A DNA stretch of 64,000 nt from Gammaproteobacteria bacterium (GCA_002711845.1 PASF01000001.1:235484-299483); one strand, 5' to 3'; shown: positions 7,760-16,999, counted from the stretch's first letter. Numbers and translations are program-made. Notes: generated from the sequence alone by a model not told the origin.

Positions 7760-9301
7760 ATGTCTCAGCTCTATCTGGTTGTCGATGACCTCAGTCAGTG
7801 GACGCACACCTTGCCTGGTGAGGCGGTCATCAGCTTTGAAACCTATCTCACCGAACACCCCATCAAGGGGCAGAAGAAGACGCGGATCATCAATCTGTGC
7901 AACACCGATCAGTACCTGAGTACCGGGTATTACTGCTCTCTGCTGGCTGAGGCGCGCGGCCACAAAGTGCTGCCGCCGGCCAACACCCTGACTGATCTGA
8001 GCAGTCAACAATTGACGCTGGTGCAGGCAGCCGAGGTCCTGGAAGACCTGGATCAGAAAGACCTGACACGCACCGATGACGGTTACGCTTTCCGCATCTA
8101 TTTTGGCCGGACGGCACTACCACAGCTCAAGATGCTGGCGCGACGCCTGTTCGAGCGTTTCCCCTGTCCCATTCTGGAGGTGCGTCTGGCATTTATCCCG
8201 GGGCTGCCCGCCGCCGCGGATATGCCGGCAGAAGCTGTAGCGCCGGTTGATGCCGGCGGCGATGCCAGTGTTGTGGACAGCTGGCAGATACGCACGGTAC
8301 ATGCGGTTGCCTACGCCCAACTGGATGCGCAGGAGATGCCCGAGTTTGTCTCGGCGCTGGAGAAATTTACCCAGAGCGTGTGGCGCAAGCCGCGCAGCAG
8401 CAAAGCCAGCCGCTGGGACATGGCGATACTGGTCAATCCGCGTGAGAAACTGCCGCCCAGTGACGCCAAGGCGCTCAGAAAGATGGAACGGGCGGCCCAA
8501 AAAATGGGCTTCGCGGTGGAGTTCATCGGGCCGCAGGATTACGCCCGTCTGGGTGAGTTTGATGCACTGTTTATTCGCGAAACCACGGCCATTGATCACC
8601 ATACCTATCGCTTTGCGCGCAAGGCAGAGATTGAAGGCCTGGTGGTGATGGATGACCCCACGTCCATCCTGCGCTGTTGCAACAAAGTATTCCTGCAGGA
8701 TGCTTTTACCTACAATGACGTACCCACACCGTTAACCCGCATTGTGTCGTCGGGCGACGACGCTTCTCTGGATGCGCTGGAGTCCGCGTTCAGCTACCCG
8801 ATCGTGCTTAAAATACCCAACAGTGCGTTTTCGGTCGGTGTCATGAAGGCCGAAGACCGGGCCATGTTAAAGAAAATGTTGAATGAGCTGCTGGCTAAAT
8901 CTGCCCTCATTCTGGCCCAGGAGTATCTGTATACCGAGTTCGATTGGCGGGTAGGGGTGCTCAACAACCGGCCACTGTTTGCCTGTCGGTATTTCATGGC
9001 CAAGGGCCATTGGCAGATATACAACCATGGTGAGGATCGCATCGGCAGTGGCGGCTGGGAAACCCTGCCCACCTATGAGGTGCCCAAGGCTGTGCTGGAC
9101 GCTGCGCTGAAATCAGCCCGGATTATTGGCGACGGACTGTATGGTATTGATATCAAGCAGCAGGGCAATAAGGTGTATGTGATTGAAGTGAATGACAACC
9201 CCAGCCTTGAGGAAGGCGTGGAAGATGCCTTTATCGGCGATGAGCTTTACATGCAGATCATGAGCGAGTTTGCACGGCGCCTCGAGAACCGCGGCCGCTG
9301 A
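7760..9301 (+). CDS. RimK-like ATP-grasp ligase with RLAN N-terminal domain
   Basis: A 513-residue protein. Residues 1 to about 170 match the RimK-like ATP-grasp N-terminal domain, including RIINLCNTDQYLSTGYYCSLLAEARGHKVLP. A linker and pre-ATP-grasp region follow. The C-terminal ATP-grasp has LKIPNSAFSVGVMKAE (nucleotide-binding Lys region), AQEYLYTEFDWRVGVL, and the metal-binding end VYVIEVNDNPSLEEGVED. These enzymes join amino acids or peptides through an acyl-phosphate; the substrate of this subfamily is not established to my knowledge. Its 3' end overlaps the convergent GNAT/C39 gene by 44 bases, a family known to neighbour it in proteobacteria. Confidence 0.88.
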   Translation: MSQLYLVVDDLSQWTHTLPGEAVISFETYLTEHPIKGQKKTRIINLCNTDQYLSTGYYCSLLAEARGHKVLPPANTLTDLSSQQLTLVQAAEVLEDLDQKDLTRTDDGYAFRIYFGRTALPQLKMLARRLFERFPCPILEVRLAFIPGLPAAADMPAEAVAPVDAGGDASVVDSWQIRTVHAVAYAQLDAQEMPEFVSALEKFTQSVWRKPRSSKASRWDMAILVNPREKLPPSDAKALRKMERAAQKMGFAVEFIGPQDYARLGEFDALFIRETTAIDHHTYRFARKAEIEGLVVMDDPTSILRCCNKVFLQDAFTYNDVPTPLTRIVSSGDDASLDALESAFSYPIVLKIPNSAFSVGVMKAEDRAMLKKMLNELLAKSALILAQEYLYTEFDWRVGVLNNRPLFACRYFMAKGHWQIYNHGEDRIGSGGWETLPTYEVPKAVLDAALKSARIIGDGLYGIDIKQQGNKVYVIEVNDNPSLEEGVEDAFIGDELYMQIMSEFARRLENRGR

Positions 9302-10409
9302 TCACGACCGCGGTGCGCAGTTTGTCCTTGCCGAACTGCGACATGCGGCTGAAGTCATTGCGGGCGATGGGCAGGTCTTCACAATCCAGCCCGGTCTGTT
9401 CTTCCAGCGACGGATCCGGGTCGTGCACAAAAAAGCAGGCATCATCAAAGGCGGTGATGGTCACCCAGTGGGGGGCTTTTTTGCGATCCAGTCGATAACT
9501 GCTGACCAGCGCCAGGACAATGGCGCCATCCTTGATGGCCTGTTCCAGTTCCAGCTGGGTGACGTCCTGAAAATGCACCGGGATCTGGTTGGCGTTGACC
9601 CGTTCGAGAAACTGGTCATGCACCAGCGCCATGATCAGCTTCTTGTCCGGATCCCGGACACCCTCCAGAAACAGTGGCCCACTCTGGTTGACATAGATCC
9701 GGGCATTAAAACCGCGTTTGTGTGCCGCCAGAGCCAGCCCGAAGGGATGGCAGCCGCCATGCCCGGAGGTCATGAAAATGGTTGTCGCTTCACGCCAGAT
9801 GTCGAGTTCGGTGGCCTGGTCGGGCTGCCGGCGCGCATCCAGCGTCGCCATCGCCATCATCAATGAGGCCGGCCCGCAGGTAAAACCGGTGGTTTGCTGG
9901 TACCAGGGTACCGAGTGGCCGCGTTTGCGTTTGGGGGCATCGCGGATGATTTTCTGCATGCGCAGGGCATCACGATGGTCCTCGTAATAATCCTCAAACG
10001 TGCCAAATGCAACATAACCAGCGGATTCGTAGAGTCTGATCGCGGCGGCATTGTCCTTGGCCACCTCCAGGCGCATGAAAAAGCGCTGGCGATTGACCGA
10101 GGCCGTTTCCAGGGCTTGCAGCAGTTTTGCGGCAATACCCTTGCCGCGTGCCTCCTGCGCGATAGCAATGGAGTACAGGCGCGCCAGGTGGGTGGCACCG
10201 TGGAACAGTACCAGTCCGTAACCCAGCAGGCGCCCGTGTTCCACGGCGACCATGAACTCGCGGTTAGTCGCCTGAATCCAGTGCCGCAAACGTCGTCGAC
10301 TGAGCCGGTCAGTGTCAAAGCTGGCCTTCTCCAGGTCATGCAGCGCATCAAGATCTGCCAGCTCGGCTGGCCTGATCCTGATGCTACTCTTGGATTTTGC
10401 TTGCGGCAT
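9258..10409 (-). CDS. GNAT acetyltransferase fused to C39-like cysteine peptidase
   Basis: A 383-residue two-domain protein. Residues 9-150 are a GNAT acyltransferase with the acyl-CoA loop EARGKGIAAKLL at 86-97 (RimI-like). After a basic linker, residues 165-350 are a papain-like C39 peptidase. The nucleophile is Cys178 in TGFTCGPASL, with a conserved Gln just upstream, His314 in PHWVTITAFDD and Asp322/323. No transporter module is attached. It starts 17 bases after the OmpA-like lipoprotein gene and may be co-transcribed with it. Linkage to the RimK-like ligase suggests peptide tagging or maturation. Confidence 0.87.
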   Translation of the reverse strand: MPQAKSKSSIRIRPAELADLDALHDLEKASFDTDRLSRRRLRHWIQATNREFMVAVEHGRLLGYGLVLFHGATHLARLYSIAIAQEARGKGIAAKLLQALETASVNRQRFFMRLEVAKDNAAAIRLYESAGYVAFGTFEDYYEDHRDALRMQKIIRDAPKRKRGHSVPWYQQTTGFTCGPASLMMAMATLDARRQPDQATELDIWREATTIFMTSGHGGCHPFGLALAAHKRGFNARIYVNQSGPLFLEGVRDPDKKLIMALVHDQFLERVNANQIPVHFQDVTQLELEQAIKDGAIVLALVSSYRLDRKKAPHWVTITAFDDACFFVHDPDPSLEEQTGLDCEDLPIARNDFSRMSQFGKDKLRTAVVISGRGSRGAVQTRS

Positions 10410-10426
10410 TGATATCCGGACAGTCC

Positions 10427-11071
10427 TTACTGTAGGGCAACAATCTGCAGCTCGACGCGGCGGTTTGCCGCGCGGCCGGACTCGGTGTCATTGCTGGCGA
10501 CCGGCTGATCCGGACCCATACCCTGGCTGATCAGGCGGTTCTGATCGATGCCGGTACTGGCCAGGTAGTTGGCCACGCTGGTAGCCCGGCGGTTGGACAA
10601 ATCGTAGTTGTAATCACGCGAGCCGGTAGAGTCAGTGTGACCGGTTACACGAAGGCGCGTGTCAGTAAATTTGTACAGAACTTCCGATACAGAATTCAGC
10701 ACCGGTTCAAAGTTTGGCCGGATGGTGTAGGAATCGGTGGCAAAGGTGATATTGCCCGGCATGATCAGATCCAACTGGTCGCCATTGCGACGTATCTGCA
10801 CGCCGGTGCCTTGCAACTCTTCACGCAACTCCGCTTCCTGGGCATCCATATAGGCGCCAACACCGGCACCAATGGCGCCACAACCCAGCGCAGCATTGCG
10901 GGCGCGCTGGCCACTTTCGGCGGCGCCAATCAGGCCGCAGACAACCCCGCCAAGGGCGCCGTAAGTGGCCGCCCGGCTTGCCTGTTGCTGACCGGTGTAG
11001 GGGTTTGTGGTGCAGGCGGCCAGCGCCGCGGCAGCCAGCATCAATACGGAAAATTTTATCAGTCTGGTCAT
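10427..11071 (-). CDS. OmpA-family outer-membrane lipoprotein (YiaD-like)
   Basis: A 214-residue lipoprotein with lipobox LAAC (Cys about residue 20). A Gly/Ala-rich glycine-zipper segment (YGALGGVVCGLIGAA and GCGAIGAGVGAYMDA) follows. The C-terminal OmpA peptidoglycan-binding domain includes TGHTDSTGSRDYNYDLSNRRA and AANRRVELQ. It should tether the outer membrane to peptidoglycan. ATG 11071 is chosen because it has AAGGAG at good spacing and begins a proper lipoprotein signal. Two 9-bp direct repeats spaced 11 bp lie upstream. Confidence 0.92.
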   Translation of the reverse strand: MTRLIKFSVLMLAAAALAACTTNPYTGQQQASRAATYGALGGVVCGLIGAAESGQRARNAALGCGAIGAGVGAYMDAQEAELREELQGTGVQIRRNGDQLDLIMPGNITFATDSYTIRPNFEPVLNSVSEVLYKFTDTRLRVTGHTDSTGSRDYNYDLSNRRATSVANYLASTGIDQNRLISQGMGPDQPVASNDTESGRAANRRVELQIVALQ

Positions 11072-11126
11072 AATCGTCACTCCTTTGTGAACTGCAGAGT
11101 CTGCACAGTCTATCATGCCGGTCGGC

Positions 11127-11146
11127 ACATTAACGTTACATTAACG
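11127..11146 (-). promoter_or_regulatory. 11-bp-phased direct repeat upstream of the OmpA-like gene
   Basis: ACATTAACG occurs twice (11127-11135 and 11138-11146), spaced one helical turn apart, 56-75 bp upstream of the lipoprotein start. One-turn direct repeats are typical sites for OmpR/PhoB-class response regulators. The cognate regulator is not identifiable here. Confidence 0.35.
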
Positions 11147-11204
11147 GATCAGCCTGCGGATATATTCCGGACGTGCGCCAACGGGCGCTACAGGCGGTGC
11201 GGGG

Positions 11205-12215
11205 CTATTCGGCGGACAGGATGGCGCGGGCCACTGCGCGACCGCTCAACCAGGCGCCCTCCACACGGCCGCCATGCAGCCAGTCGCCGCACAGGCCCAG
11301 CTTCAGAGCGGCATCCCAGACAAAAACCCGGGCGTCGGGTGCTGCGTCCGGCTCGGAGTAACGCCAGCGGTGTGCTGTCGCCGATTCGGGTGCGGGCCCC
11401 CCCAGGGTGGTCAATGCGGCGACCAGAGCCTGGATCACATCGTCAGCACTGTCTTCCAGATGTTGCTCGCTCCAGTGGGTGGTGGCGTGCAGGGTCCAGG
11501 TTTCGCGGGCTGGGCGCCCGGGTTTGCTGCTGTCGCGGGCGATCCAGCGTAGCGGCCCGGCATTGACGAAGGCCGCGGCAAAGGGCAGCGCGACCCTGGC
11601 ATTGAACTGCAGCATCACCGCCCAGCAAGGACGCATGGGGAGGGACTCGCACAAGGCGGTCGTGGCCGCCGCATGCGGCCGGGTCAGGTCCGCTGCCTGT
11701 GCCGGCGGGATAGCCAGCACCACGGCATCAAACACCGTGCTTTCCAGCGCCGCCCGACCATCAGTGGCGTCGTCAAAGCGCAATTGCCAGCGGTGGTTGG
11801 CATTGACCAGTTCGATCACGCGCGCCGACACATTGACCGTCAGCGCGTCGGCCAGCCAGCGTGCCGGAGATGACATGCGGGGCACGCCAACATAACGCCG
11901 TGTGGTTCCGTCATTGCGATGCGGTGCGCCGTCACCCAGGACGGCAATATCAGGTTGCCACAAATCCGCCACACCGGCCTGCTGCCAGCGATCCAGCTCC
12001 TGCAGGAACAGCGGGTCGCGCGCGGTAAAATATTGCGCGCCATGGTCAGCCTGCCAGCCGTCGCCGCGGCGTGTGCTCATGCGGCCTCCGGTGCCACGCG
12101 ATTTATCGAACACACTGACGCGCATGCCCAGCGCCTCCAGTTGTGTCGCGCAGGACAACCCGGCAATGCCGGCGCCGATCACGGCAATGTGGGGGGTGTG
12201 CAGCGCACAGCTCAT
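11205..12215 (-). CDS. renalase-like FAD-dependent amine-oxidase-family protein
   Basis: A 336-residue flavoprotein. The dinucleotide-binding motif GAGIAGLSCATQLEALG lies at about residues 13-29. FDKSRGTGGRMSTRR and ADHGAQYFTARD follow, characteristic of the renalase/deaminating-oxidase group. The C-terminal FAD contact is GLCGDWLHGGRVEGAWLSG. It may oxidise reduced nicotinamide derivatives or another small substrate; exact chemistry unknown. It is the last gene of the overlapping five-gene operon, with a 4-base overlap with the lipocalin gene. Similar flavoproteins accompany photolyase-like genes in light and singlet-oxygen regulons. Confidence 0.85.
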   Translation of the reverse strand: MSCALHTPHIAVIGAGIAGLSCATQLEALGMRVSVFDKSRGTGGRMSTRRGDGWQADHGAQYFTARDPLFLQELDRWQQAGVADLWQPDIAVLGDGAPHRNDGTTRRYVGVPRMSSPARWLADALTVNVSARVIELVNANHRWQLRFDDATDGRAALESTVFDAVVLAIPPAQAADLTRPHAAATTALCESLPMRPCWAVMLQFNARVALPFAAAFVNAGPLRWIARDSSKPGRPARETWTLHATTHWSEQHLEDSADDVIQALVAALTTLGGPAPESATAHRWRYSEPDAAPDARVFVWDAALKLGLCGDWLHGGRVEGAWLSGRAVARAILSAE

Positions 12216-12793
12216 GGCAGGTGTCGCTGCTGATCGACTTCGATCAGTTCGTCCAGCGGAAAGCCGCCGGCGCGTGCCTGCGCCAACAAGGTGTCATACA
12301 CATCAGTATCCAGTATCGGCTCGCGTGCCAGAATCCACAGGTAGTCACGCGTTGGACCGCTGACCATGGCCCACTGATAGTGGTCGTGATCCAGCGCAAT
12401 GACGTGATAACCACCATAAAACGGACCAAAAAAGCTCACCTTCAATGAGCCCTGGTCTGGGTCGCCGACAAACTTCGCGCGGCCTTCGGCCTCGTCCCAT
12501 TGCTGTTCATTCTCATCATAACCCCGGTTCAGCACGCGCACGCTGTTGTCGTCCTGCAGGGCATAGTCGGCTGTCACGTTGCTGAGGCCACGCTCGAAGC
12601 GGTGATCCAGGCGGGCGATTTCGTACCAGCGGCCGGTGTAGCGATTGATGTCAAAATCCTTCACCGCGGTCAGCCCGTCGGGCGGCGCCGATGAACAGGC
12701 TGCCAGCATGCCCGCCAGTAGCAGCGTCACCAGCGCGCGAGGTAAACATGTTCGGGTCAATCCTGTGCGCATAATAAAGTTACCTGTCACCAT
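12212..12793 (-). CDS. blc: bacterial lipocalin (Blc-type outer-membrane lipoprotein)
   Basis: A 193-residue protein with lipobox LAAC after a hydrophobic segment. The lipocalin signature GRWYEIARLDHRFERGLSNV is followed by the family motifs LKVSFFGPFYGGYHVIALD, YLWILARE and the closing helix region. Blc proteins bind lysophospholipids or fatty acids at the outer membrane under stress. The start codon overlaps the stop of the upstream SDR gene; ATG 12772 is an alternative giving a shorter signal peptide, and both have weak ribosome sites. Position between the SDR and flavoprotein genes points to membrane repair in the same stress response. Confidence 0.9.
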   Translation of the reverse strand: MVTGNFIMRTGLTRTCLPRALVTLLLAGMLAACSSAPPDGLTAVKDFDINRYTGRWYEIARLDHRFERGLSNVTADYALQDDNSVRVLNRGYDENEQQWDEAEGRAKFVGDPDQGSLKVSFFGPFYGGYHVIALDHDHYQWAMVSGPTRDYLWILAREPILDTDVYDTLLAQARAGGFPLDELIEVDQQRHLP

Positions 12794-13530
12794 GTAATGG
12801 ATTTGCCTGCATAGTCGAGATAGCTGGCGTCGCCATCGACGGGCAGATCTGACGAAATCGTGAGTAAGCGTTCGGCCACAAAATCGGGGCTGAACAGCTT
12901 GTCCTCCGGGACGTTGCGTTGAAACGGCTTTGACAGACCGGTATCCACCGTGCCCGGGTGAAACGCTATCAGTTTGACATTGGGGGCGCGGCGCGCGTAT
13001 TCAATGGCAGCCGTCTTGATAATCATGTTCAATGCCGCCTTGGATGCCCGGTAGCTGTACCAGCCACCCTTGTGATTGTCGGAGATGCTGCCAACCCGGG
13101 CGCTGAGCGTAAACACCCGACAAGGGTCGCTGCCGCGCACGGCAGGCAGCAGTGCTGACAGCCACAATGCCGGCACCACGGTATTAATACGCAGCACTTC
13201 CAGCATGCTGTCCATGTGCAGGTCCTCGGCGCGTTTCTCCGGCTTGATGGACGCAGTGTGCAGGATGCCGGTGCTGATCACAACCAGGTTGATACGACCC
13301 TGCCAGGGCGCAAGCTGCGTGATCAGACGGGCGATACCGGTCTCCGAGTAGTCACAGGCAAACGCATGCACCCCATCATCTGCGGCCTCGGTCAAATCCT
13401 CGGGACGGCGGCAGACCGCCACAATATCGCGGTCGGGCTGCGCCGCGCGCAAACGCCGGATGACAGCGCTGCCAATGCCGCTGCCGGCGCCGATAATGAG
13501 GTTTGCGTGTCGCGGGTGGTCAGTAGGCAT
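12787..13530 (-). CDS. short-chain dehydrogenase/reductase (CsgA/C-factor-like)
   Basis: A 247-residue Rossmann-fold oxidoreductase. The NAD(P)-binding motif is GAGSGIG near residue 15. The active-site region LSARVGSISDNHKGGWYSYRASKAA contains Ser and YxxxK, and a PG motif follows in FHPGTVDTGL. It resembles the C-factor branch often found in photolyase/lipocalin operons of gammaproteobacteria. The ATG at 13530 shares one base with the photolyase stop (TGATG). Substrate unknown. Confidence 0.87.
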   Translation of the reverse strand: MPTDHPRHANLIIGAGSGIGSAVIRRLRAAQPDRDIVAVCRRPEDLTEAADDGVHAFACDYSETGIARLITQLAPWQGRINLVVISTGILHTASIKPEKRAEDLHMDSMLEVLRINTVVPALWLSALLPAVRGSDPCRVFTLSARVGSISDNHKGGWYSYRASKAALNMIIKTAAIEYARRAPNVKLIAFHPGTVDTGLSKPFQRNVPEDKLFSPDFVAERLLTISSDLPVDGDASYLDYAGKSITW

Positions 13531-15059
13531 CACAGATTGTCCAGGTCATTCAGTAAATGGGTGGCGCGCTGCATCAGCGCCTGTTTTTTGTCGTCGGCCA
13601 TCTTGTCGTAACTGCGATAGATCATGGTCATTCTCGGGTTGCTGCTGAAGGACTCGCGGTGACGGTTCATGAAGTGCCAATACAGGCTGTTGAACGGGCA
13701 ACTGTCGGCATCGGTACTGGTCTTTACCGAGTACCGGCAGTGTTTGCAGTAGTCCGACATTTTATTGATGTAATTGCCCGACGCGGCATAGGGCTTGCTG
13801 CCCAGCAGACCTTCGTCTGCATGCATGACCATGCCCAGCGTATTGGGCAGCTCCACCCAGTCGTAGGCATCGGCGTAGACGGCGAGGTACCAGTCGCAAA
13901 TCTCCTTGGGGATGACACCGGTCAGCAGCGCAAAATTGCCGGTGACCATCAGGCGCTGAATATGATGGGCATAGGCGTGCGTCAACGTGTTCTGGAATGC
14001 TTCGCGCATACAGTTCATGCCGGTGTCGCCGGTCCAGTAGTAAGCGGGCAGCCGGCGCGTGTTGCCCAGGCTGTTGTGGTTGGCATAGGCAGGCATCATC
14101 AGCCAGTACAGGCCGCGCACATACTCGCGCCAACCCAGAATCTGCCGGATAAAACCCTCCGTGGCATTCAGGGGTGCCTGGCCTGCCTGGTAAGCCTCCA
14201 GTGCAGCATTGCAGACTTCGCGGGGACTCAGCAGGCCACAATTGATGCTGGTGGACAGCAGGCTGTGGAACATGAAGGACTCGCCCTGGGTCATGGCATC
14301 CTGAAAGTCTCCAAACCAGGGCAGCCGATTTTTCACAAAATCAGCCAGTGCCTGCCGGGCCTGGTCACGGGTGACCGGCCAGTTGAAGCGGGTCAGTGTA
14401 CCCGGGTGGTCGGCGAAATGCTCCTCGACCAGCGCAAACACCCGGTGATCGTCCTGGCTGTAGGAGAACGCGGGCAGCGCCGGCAACGGCGGCTCTCCCC
14501 GATACGGGCGTCGGTTACTGCTGTCAAAGTTCCACTCGCCGCCGGTTGGCTGTTTGCCGTCCATCAGGATGTCGTGATCGCGGCGCATTTCACGGTAGAA
14601 ATACTCCATGCGCCATTGTTTGCGGCCCCGCGCCCAGTCGGCAAAACGGCCCTTGCTGCACATGAATCGATCATCGCACAGCAGGGTCACCGGTATGCCC
14701 AGTGCGTGCTGCCAGTTACTGACAATGTCATGGTGCAGACGGTATTCACCGCATTCGGTCATGATCAGTTGCTCAGCGTGCTGAGTGGCAGAGATATCGG
14801 TGATGACGTCCAGCAGCGACTGCTGGGGGGCTTTCGCATCAAAGGCGTGATAATGCACCCGCCAACCCTCGTCTTCCAACGTGCTGGCAAAGTGCCGCAT
14901 GGCACAGAATAGCAGAGCGATCTTCTGTTTGTGGTGCTTGACGTAGCGGGCTTCGGCGCCGACTTCGGCCATGACGATCAGGTCAGTGGCTTTGTCCAGT
15001 TCACGCAGGCAGGACAGCTCGGCGCTTAACTGGTCGCCCAGAATCAGCGCCAGTTTCAT
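13530..15059 (-). CDS. Fe-S bacterial cryptochrome / (6-4) photolyase (PhrB-related family)
   Basis: A 509-residue protein of the deoxyribodipyrimidine photolyase-related family. It starts LALILGDQLS, has the family segment MRHFASTLEDEGWRVHYHAFD, and ends with cysteines that bind the [4Fe-4S] cluster (CKHCRYSV and then DSCPFNSLYW). The helical FAD domain occupies the middle. Members repair (6-4) photoproducts or act as blue-light sensors. ATG 15059 overlaps the upstream stop by ATGA and is preferred over a TTG six bases upstream. It is second in a five-gene operon consistent with a light or photo-oxidative stress response. Confidence 0.93.
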   Translation of the reverse strand: MKLALILGDQLSAELSCLRELDKATDLIVMAEVGAEARYVKHHKQKIALLFCAMRHFASTLEDEGWRVHYHAFDAKAPQQSLLDVITDISATQHAEQLIMTECGEYRLHHDIVSNWQHALGIPVTLLCDDRFMCSKGRFADWARGRKQWRMEYFYREMRRDHDILMDGKQPTGGEWNFDSSNRRPYRGEPPLPALPAFSYSQDDHRVFALVEEHFADHPGTLTRFNWPVTRDQARQALADFVKNRLPWFGDFQDAMTQGESFMFHSLLSTSINCGLLSPREVCNAALEAYQAGQAPLNATEGFIRQILGWREYVRGLYWLMMPAYANHNSLGNTRRLPAYYWTGDTGMNCMREAFQNTLTHAYAHHIQRLMVTGNFALLTGVIPKEICDWYLAVYADAYDWVELPNTLGMVMHADEGLLGSKPYAASGNYINKMSDYCKHCRYSVKTSTDADSCPFNSLYWHFMNRHRESFSSNPRMTMIYRSYDKMADDKKQALMQRATHLLNDLDNL

Positions 15060-15439
15060 CGGCAATTGTCATCACAGACCGTGCGTCGCCCGAACAGTGC
15101 CGAAATGCGGTGCCGGTGGCGGGCAAAAAAGCGGTATGCCAGGTTGGCGACCGGGCGGATAAGTGGCCAGCGCAGGAACGCGAACCAGTGACCCTTGCCG
15201 ACCAGATGCCAGGCTTCACAGGTCACATCCAGGCCATAGATCATGGTGCCGTCGTCACGCTCGCCATGCAGCATTTTATCGGCGGCCACACGATCGATAT
15301 GCGGAAAGCGCTCTGGGAAATCAGCGGCATTGATATCCTGCAGGTCCAGTGCCGATGATTTATCCAGGCGCCGCAGATGGTTGATCTCCGTCAGGCACAA
15401 AGGGCAGAGGCCGTCGTAGAATACCCGCAGTTGCGTCAT
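15056..15439 (-). CDS. DCC-family thiol-disulfide oxidoreductase-like protein (DUF393)
   Basis: A 127-residue thioredoxin-like protein. The N-terminal motif VFYDGLCPLCLTEINHLRRLD carries the conserved DGxCxxC, and the mid-protein pattern includes MIYGLDVTCEAWHLVGKG. DUF393 proteins are small, possibly redox-active, and of unknown substrate. This is the first gene of the overlapping photolyase operon. A clear AAAAAGGAAC lies upstream, and only 54 bases separate it from the chemoreceptor gene on the same strand. No confident promoter was seen in that gap. Confidence 0.87.
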   Translation of the reverse strand: MTQLRVFYDGLCPLCLTEINHLRRLDKSSALDLQDINAADFPERFPHIDRVAADKMLHGERDDGTMIYGLDVTCEAWHLVGKGHWFAFLRWPLIRPVANLAYRFFARHRHRISALFGRRTVCDDNCR

Positions 15440-15493
15440 GGTGTGATGCTGTTCCTTTTTAGCTGTTAATTGACTGTGGTTGTTTGGTCAGCG

Positions 15494-16999
15494 TCATGCG
15501 CCGGTTTTGAAGCGGTGCAACTGATTCTCCAGCTCGCCACTCAGGGTTTGCAGGTCGGACGACAGCCCGGCCAGATCCACTGCCTGCGCGGCGTTGCTGC
15601 GGGCTATGCCATCAACTTCGGTCAGATGGCGGGCCACATCGTCACCCACCGCGGTCTGCTCCTGCGTCGCCGCGGCGATCATGTCGTTGAGGCGGGAAAT
15701 CTGCGTGACTTCGGTCGCCATTTCCGCCAGGGTTTCGGCGCTGGTATCAGCGGCCTCGAGGCAGCGCTGCACGGCGTTCTGGCTGCGCCCCATGGCATCG
15801 TGTGCGGCTTCCGAGGCACTCTGCAGGCGTTCAATAAAGCGCTGGATTTCGGTGGTCGACTGGGAGGTTCGTTTAGACAGATTGCGGACCTCGTCGGCGA
15901 CCACAGCGAACCCGCGGCCGTGATCACCCGCGCGCGCAGCCTCAATGGCAGCGTTCAGGGCCAGCAGGTTGGTCTGTTCGGCAACGCCTTTGATGACGTC
16001 GACAACCTGATGAATGTCACCGGCCAGCTTGGCGGTCCCGGACACGGCATCCCCGGTCAGTTCAATATCCTTGTTCAGCGCGGAAATCTCCTGCTTGATG
16101 TTCTGCATGGCGCGATTGCCCTGGTCGGCATGACTGTCGGCGTTGCGGGCAGCGGAGGCAGCCTGCTCGGCATTGCGGGCGACTTCGGCCGTGGCGGTGC
16201 TCATTTCCCGCATGGCCTGGACCATGTATTCACTTTCGTTGGCCTGGCGTTCGGCACTGGTACTGACCTGTGACGATTTTTCGGTCAGTGAGTCACCCAT
16301 GGCGCGCAGATTGTCCAGCCGCTGGTTGACGCCTGTCACCAACGCTTCCAGTTGATCCACGAATCCGTTAAACGCCTCGGCCACCGGGGTGTTCAGATCA
16401 ACCCGGTATGACAGGTCGATGCCCTGGTCGGCCTGCGACATGCGAGTCGTGGCGCTGGCAATGGACTCGCTTTCCAGCGCGTCCCGGCAAGCCAGAATGG
16501 CCAGGTAAATCAGCACGCCGGCTTCGGCAATGACGTACCCGGCATGAATGAATATCATGCTCCACATTGCGTGTTCGGTAACCCAGACACCAAAGCCGTT
16601 GATCTGCAGGTAAAAGAACAGGAAGTGGTGAATGGCGATGGTGACCGTGGCGACCACAATGGGTAGCCAGTCACGGTAGTAAATGAGCAGCGCCAGCAGC
16701 ACAAATATGGAAAAATGCATTTCGATGGTGCCGTGGCTCTGATGTATGTGCAGGGCCGACATCACCATAAATGATACCGCCATCAGGCAGCGATACAGTC
16801 GGCTGCCACGGATGGTCTGGAGCAGGGCAACCATGATGGCCAGGGTGGCGCCGCCGACGATCAGGGCGCTGCCCCAGGTGCCGTGCCAGGGTGCAAGGGC
16901 CAGGGCGTAAAGCAGGCAGACGCCCAGAACGCCGGTCATAATGACGTCGGCGCGCTGGTGATGGTCGGTGGTCTGTGCAGCGTGCGATAGCATGTTCAT
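15494..16999 (-). CDS. methyl-accepting chemotaxis protein without periplasmic sensor domain
   Basis: A 501-residue protein. The first ~190 residues form about six hydrophobic helices without a sizeable periplasmic domain, so sensing is probably within the membrane. A short HAMP-like segment follows, then the long coiled-coil signalling domain. Its hairpin tip, [20 protein letters not shown], contacts CheA/CheW. No CheR-binding pentapeptide is visible at the C-terminus. The start is uncertain: ATG 16999 begins a sensible protein but has a weak ribosome site, and TTG 17035 is an alternative. No other chemotaxis genes are nearby. Confidence 0.88.
   Translation of the reverse strand: MNMLSHAAQTTDHHQRADVIMTGVLGVCLLYALALAPWHGTWGSALIVGGATLAIMVALLQTIRGSRLYRCLMAVSFMVMSALHIHQSHGTIEMHFSIFVLLALLIYYRDWLPIVVATVTIAIHHFLFFYLQINGFGVWVTEHAMWSMIFIHAGYVIAEAGVLIYLAILACRDALESESIASATTRMSQADQGIDLSYRVDLNTPVAEAFNGFVDQLEALVTGVNQRLDNLRAMGDSLTEKSSQVSTSAERQANESEYMVQAMREMSTATAEVARNAEQAASAARNADSHADQGNRAMQNIKQEISALNKDIELTGDAVSGTAKLAGDIHQVVDVIKGVAEQTNLLALNAAIEAARAGDHGRGFAVVADEVRNLSKRTSQSTTEIQRFIERLQSASEAAHDAMGRSQNAVQRCLEAADTSAETLAEMATEVTQISRLNDMIAAATQEQTAVGDDVARHLTEVDGIARSNAAQAVDLAGLSSDLQTLSGELENQLHRFKTGA

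Noticed and set aside
13557..14912. 451-codon open frame antisense to the photolyase gene
   Set aside because: It is the mirror of a well-supported photolyase. The translation has no recognisable domain and the long opening is a by-product of GC-rich third positions.
15470..16273. 267-codon open frame antisense to the chemoreceptor
   Set aside because: It lies wholly over the conserved signalling domain of the chemoreceptor and shows Gly/Leu-rich filler without motifs.
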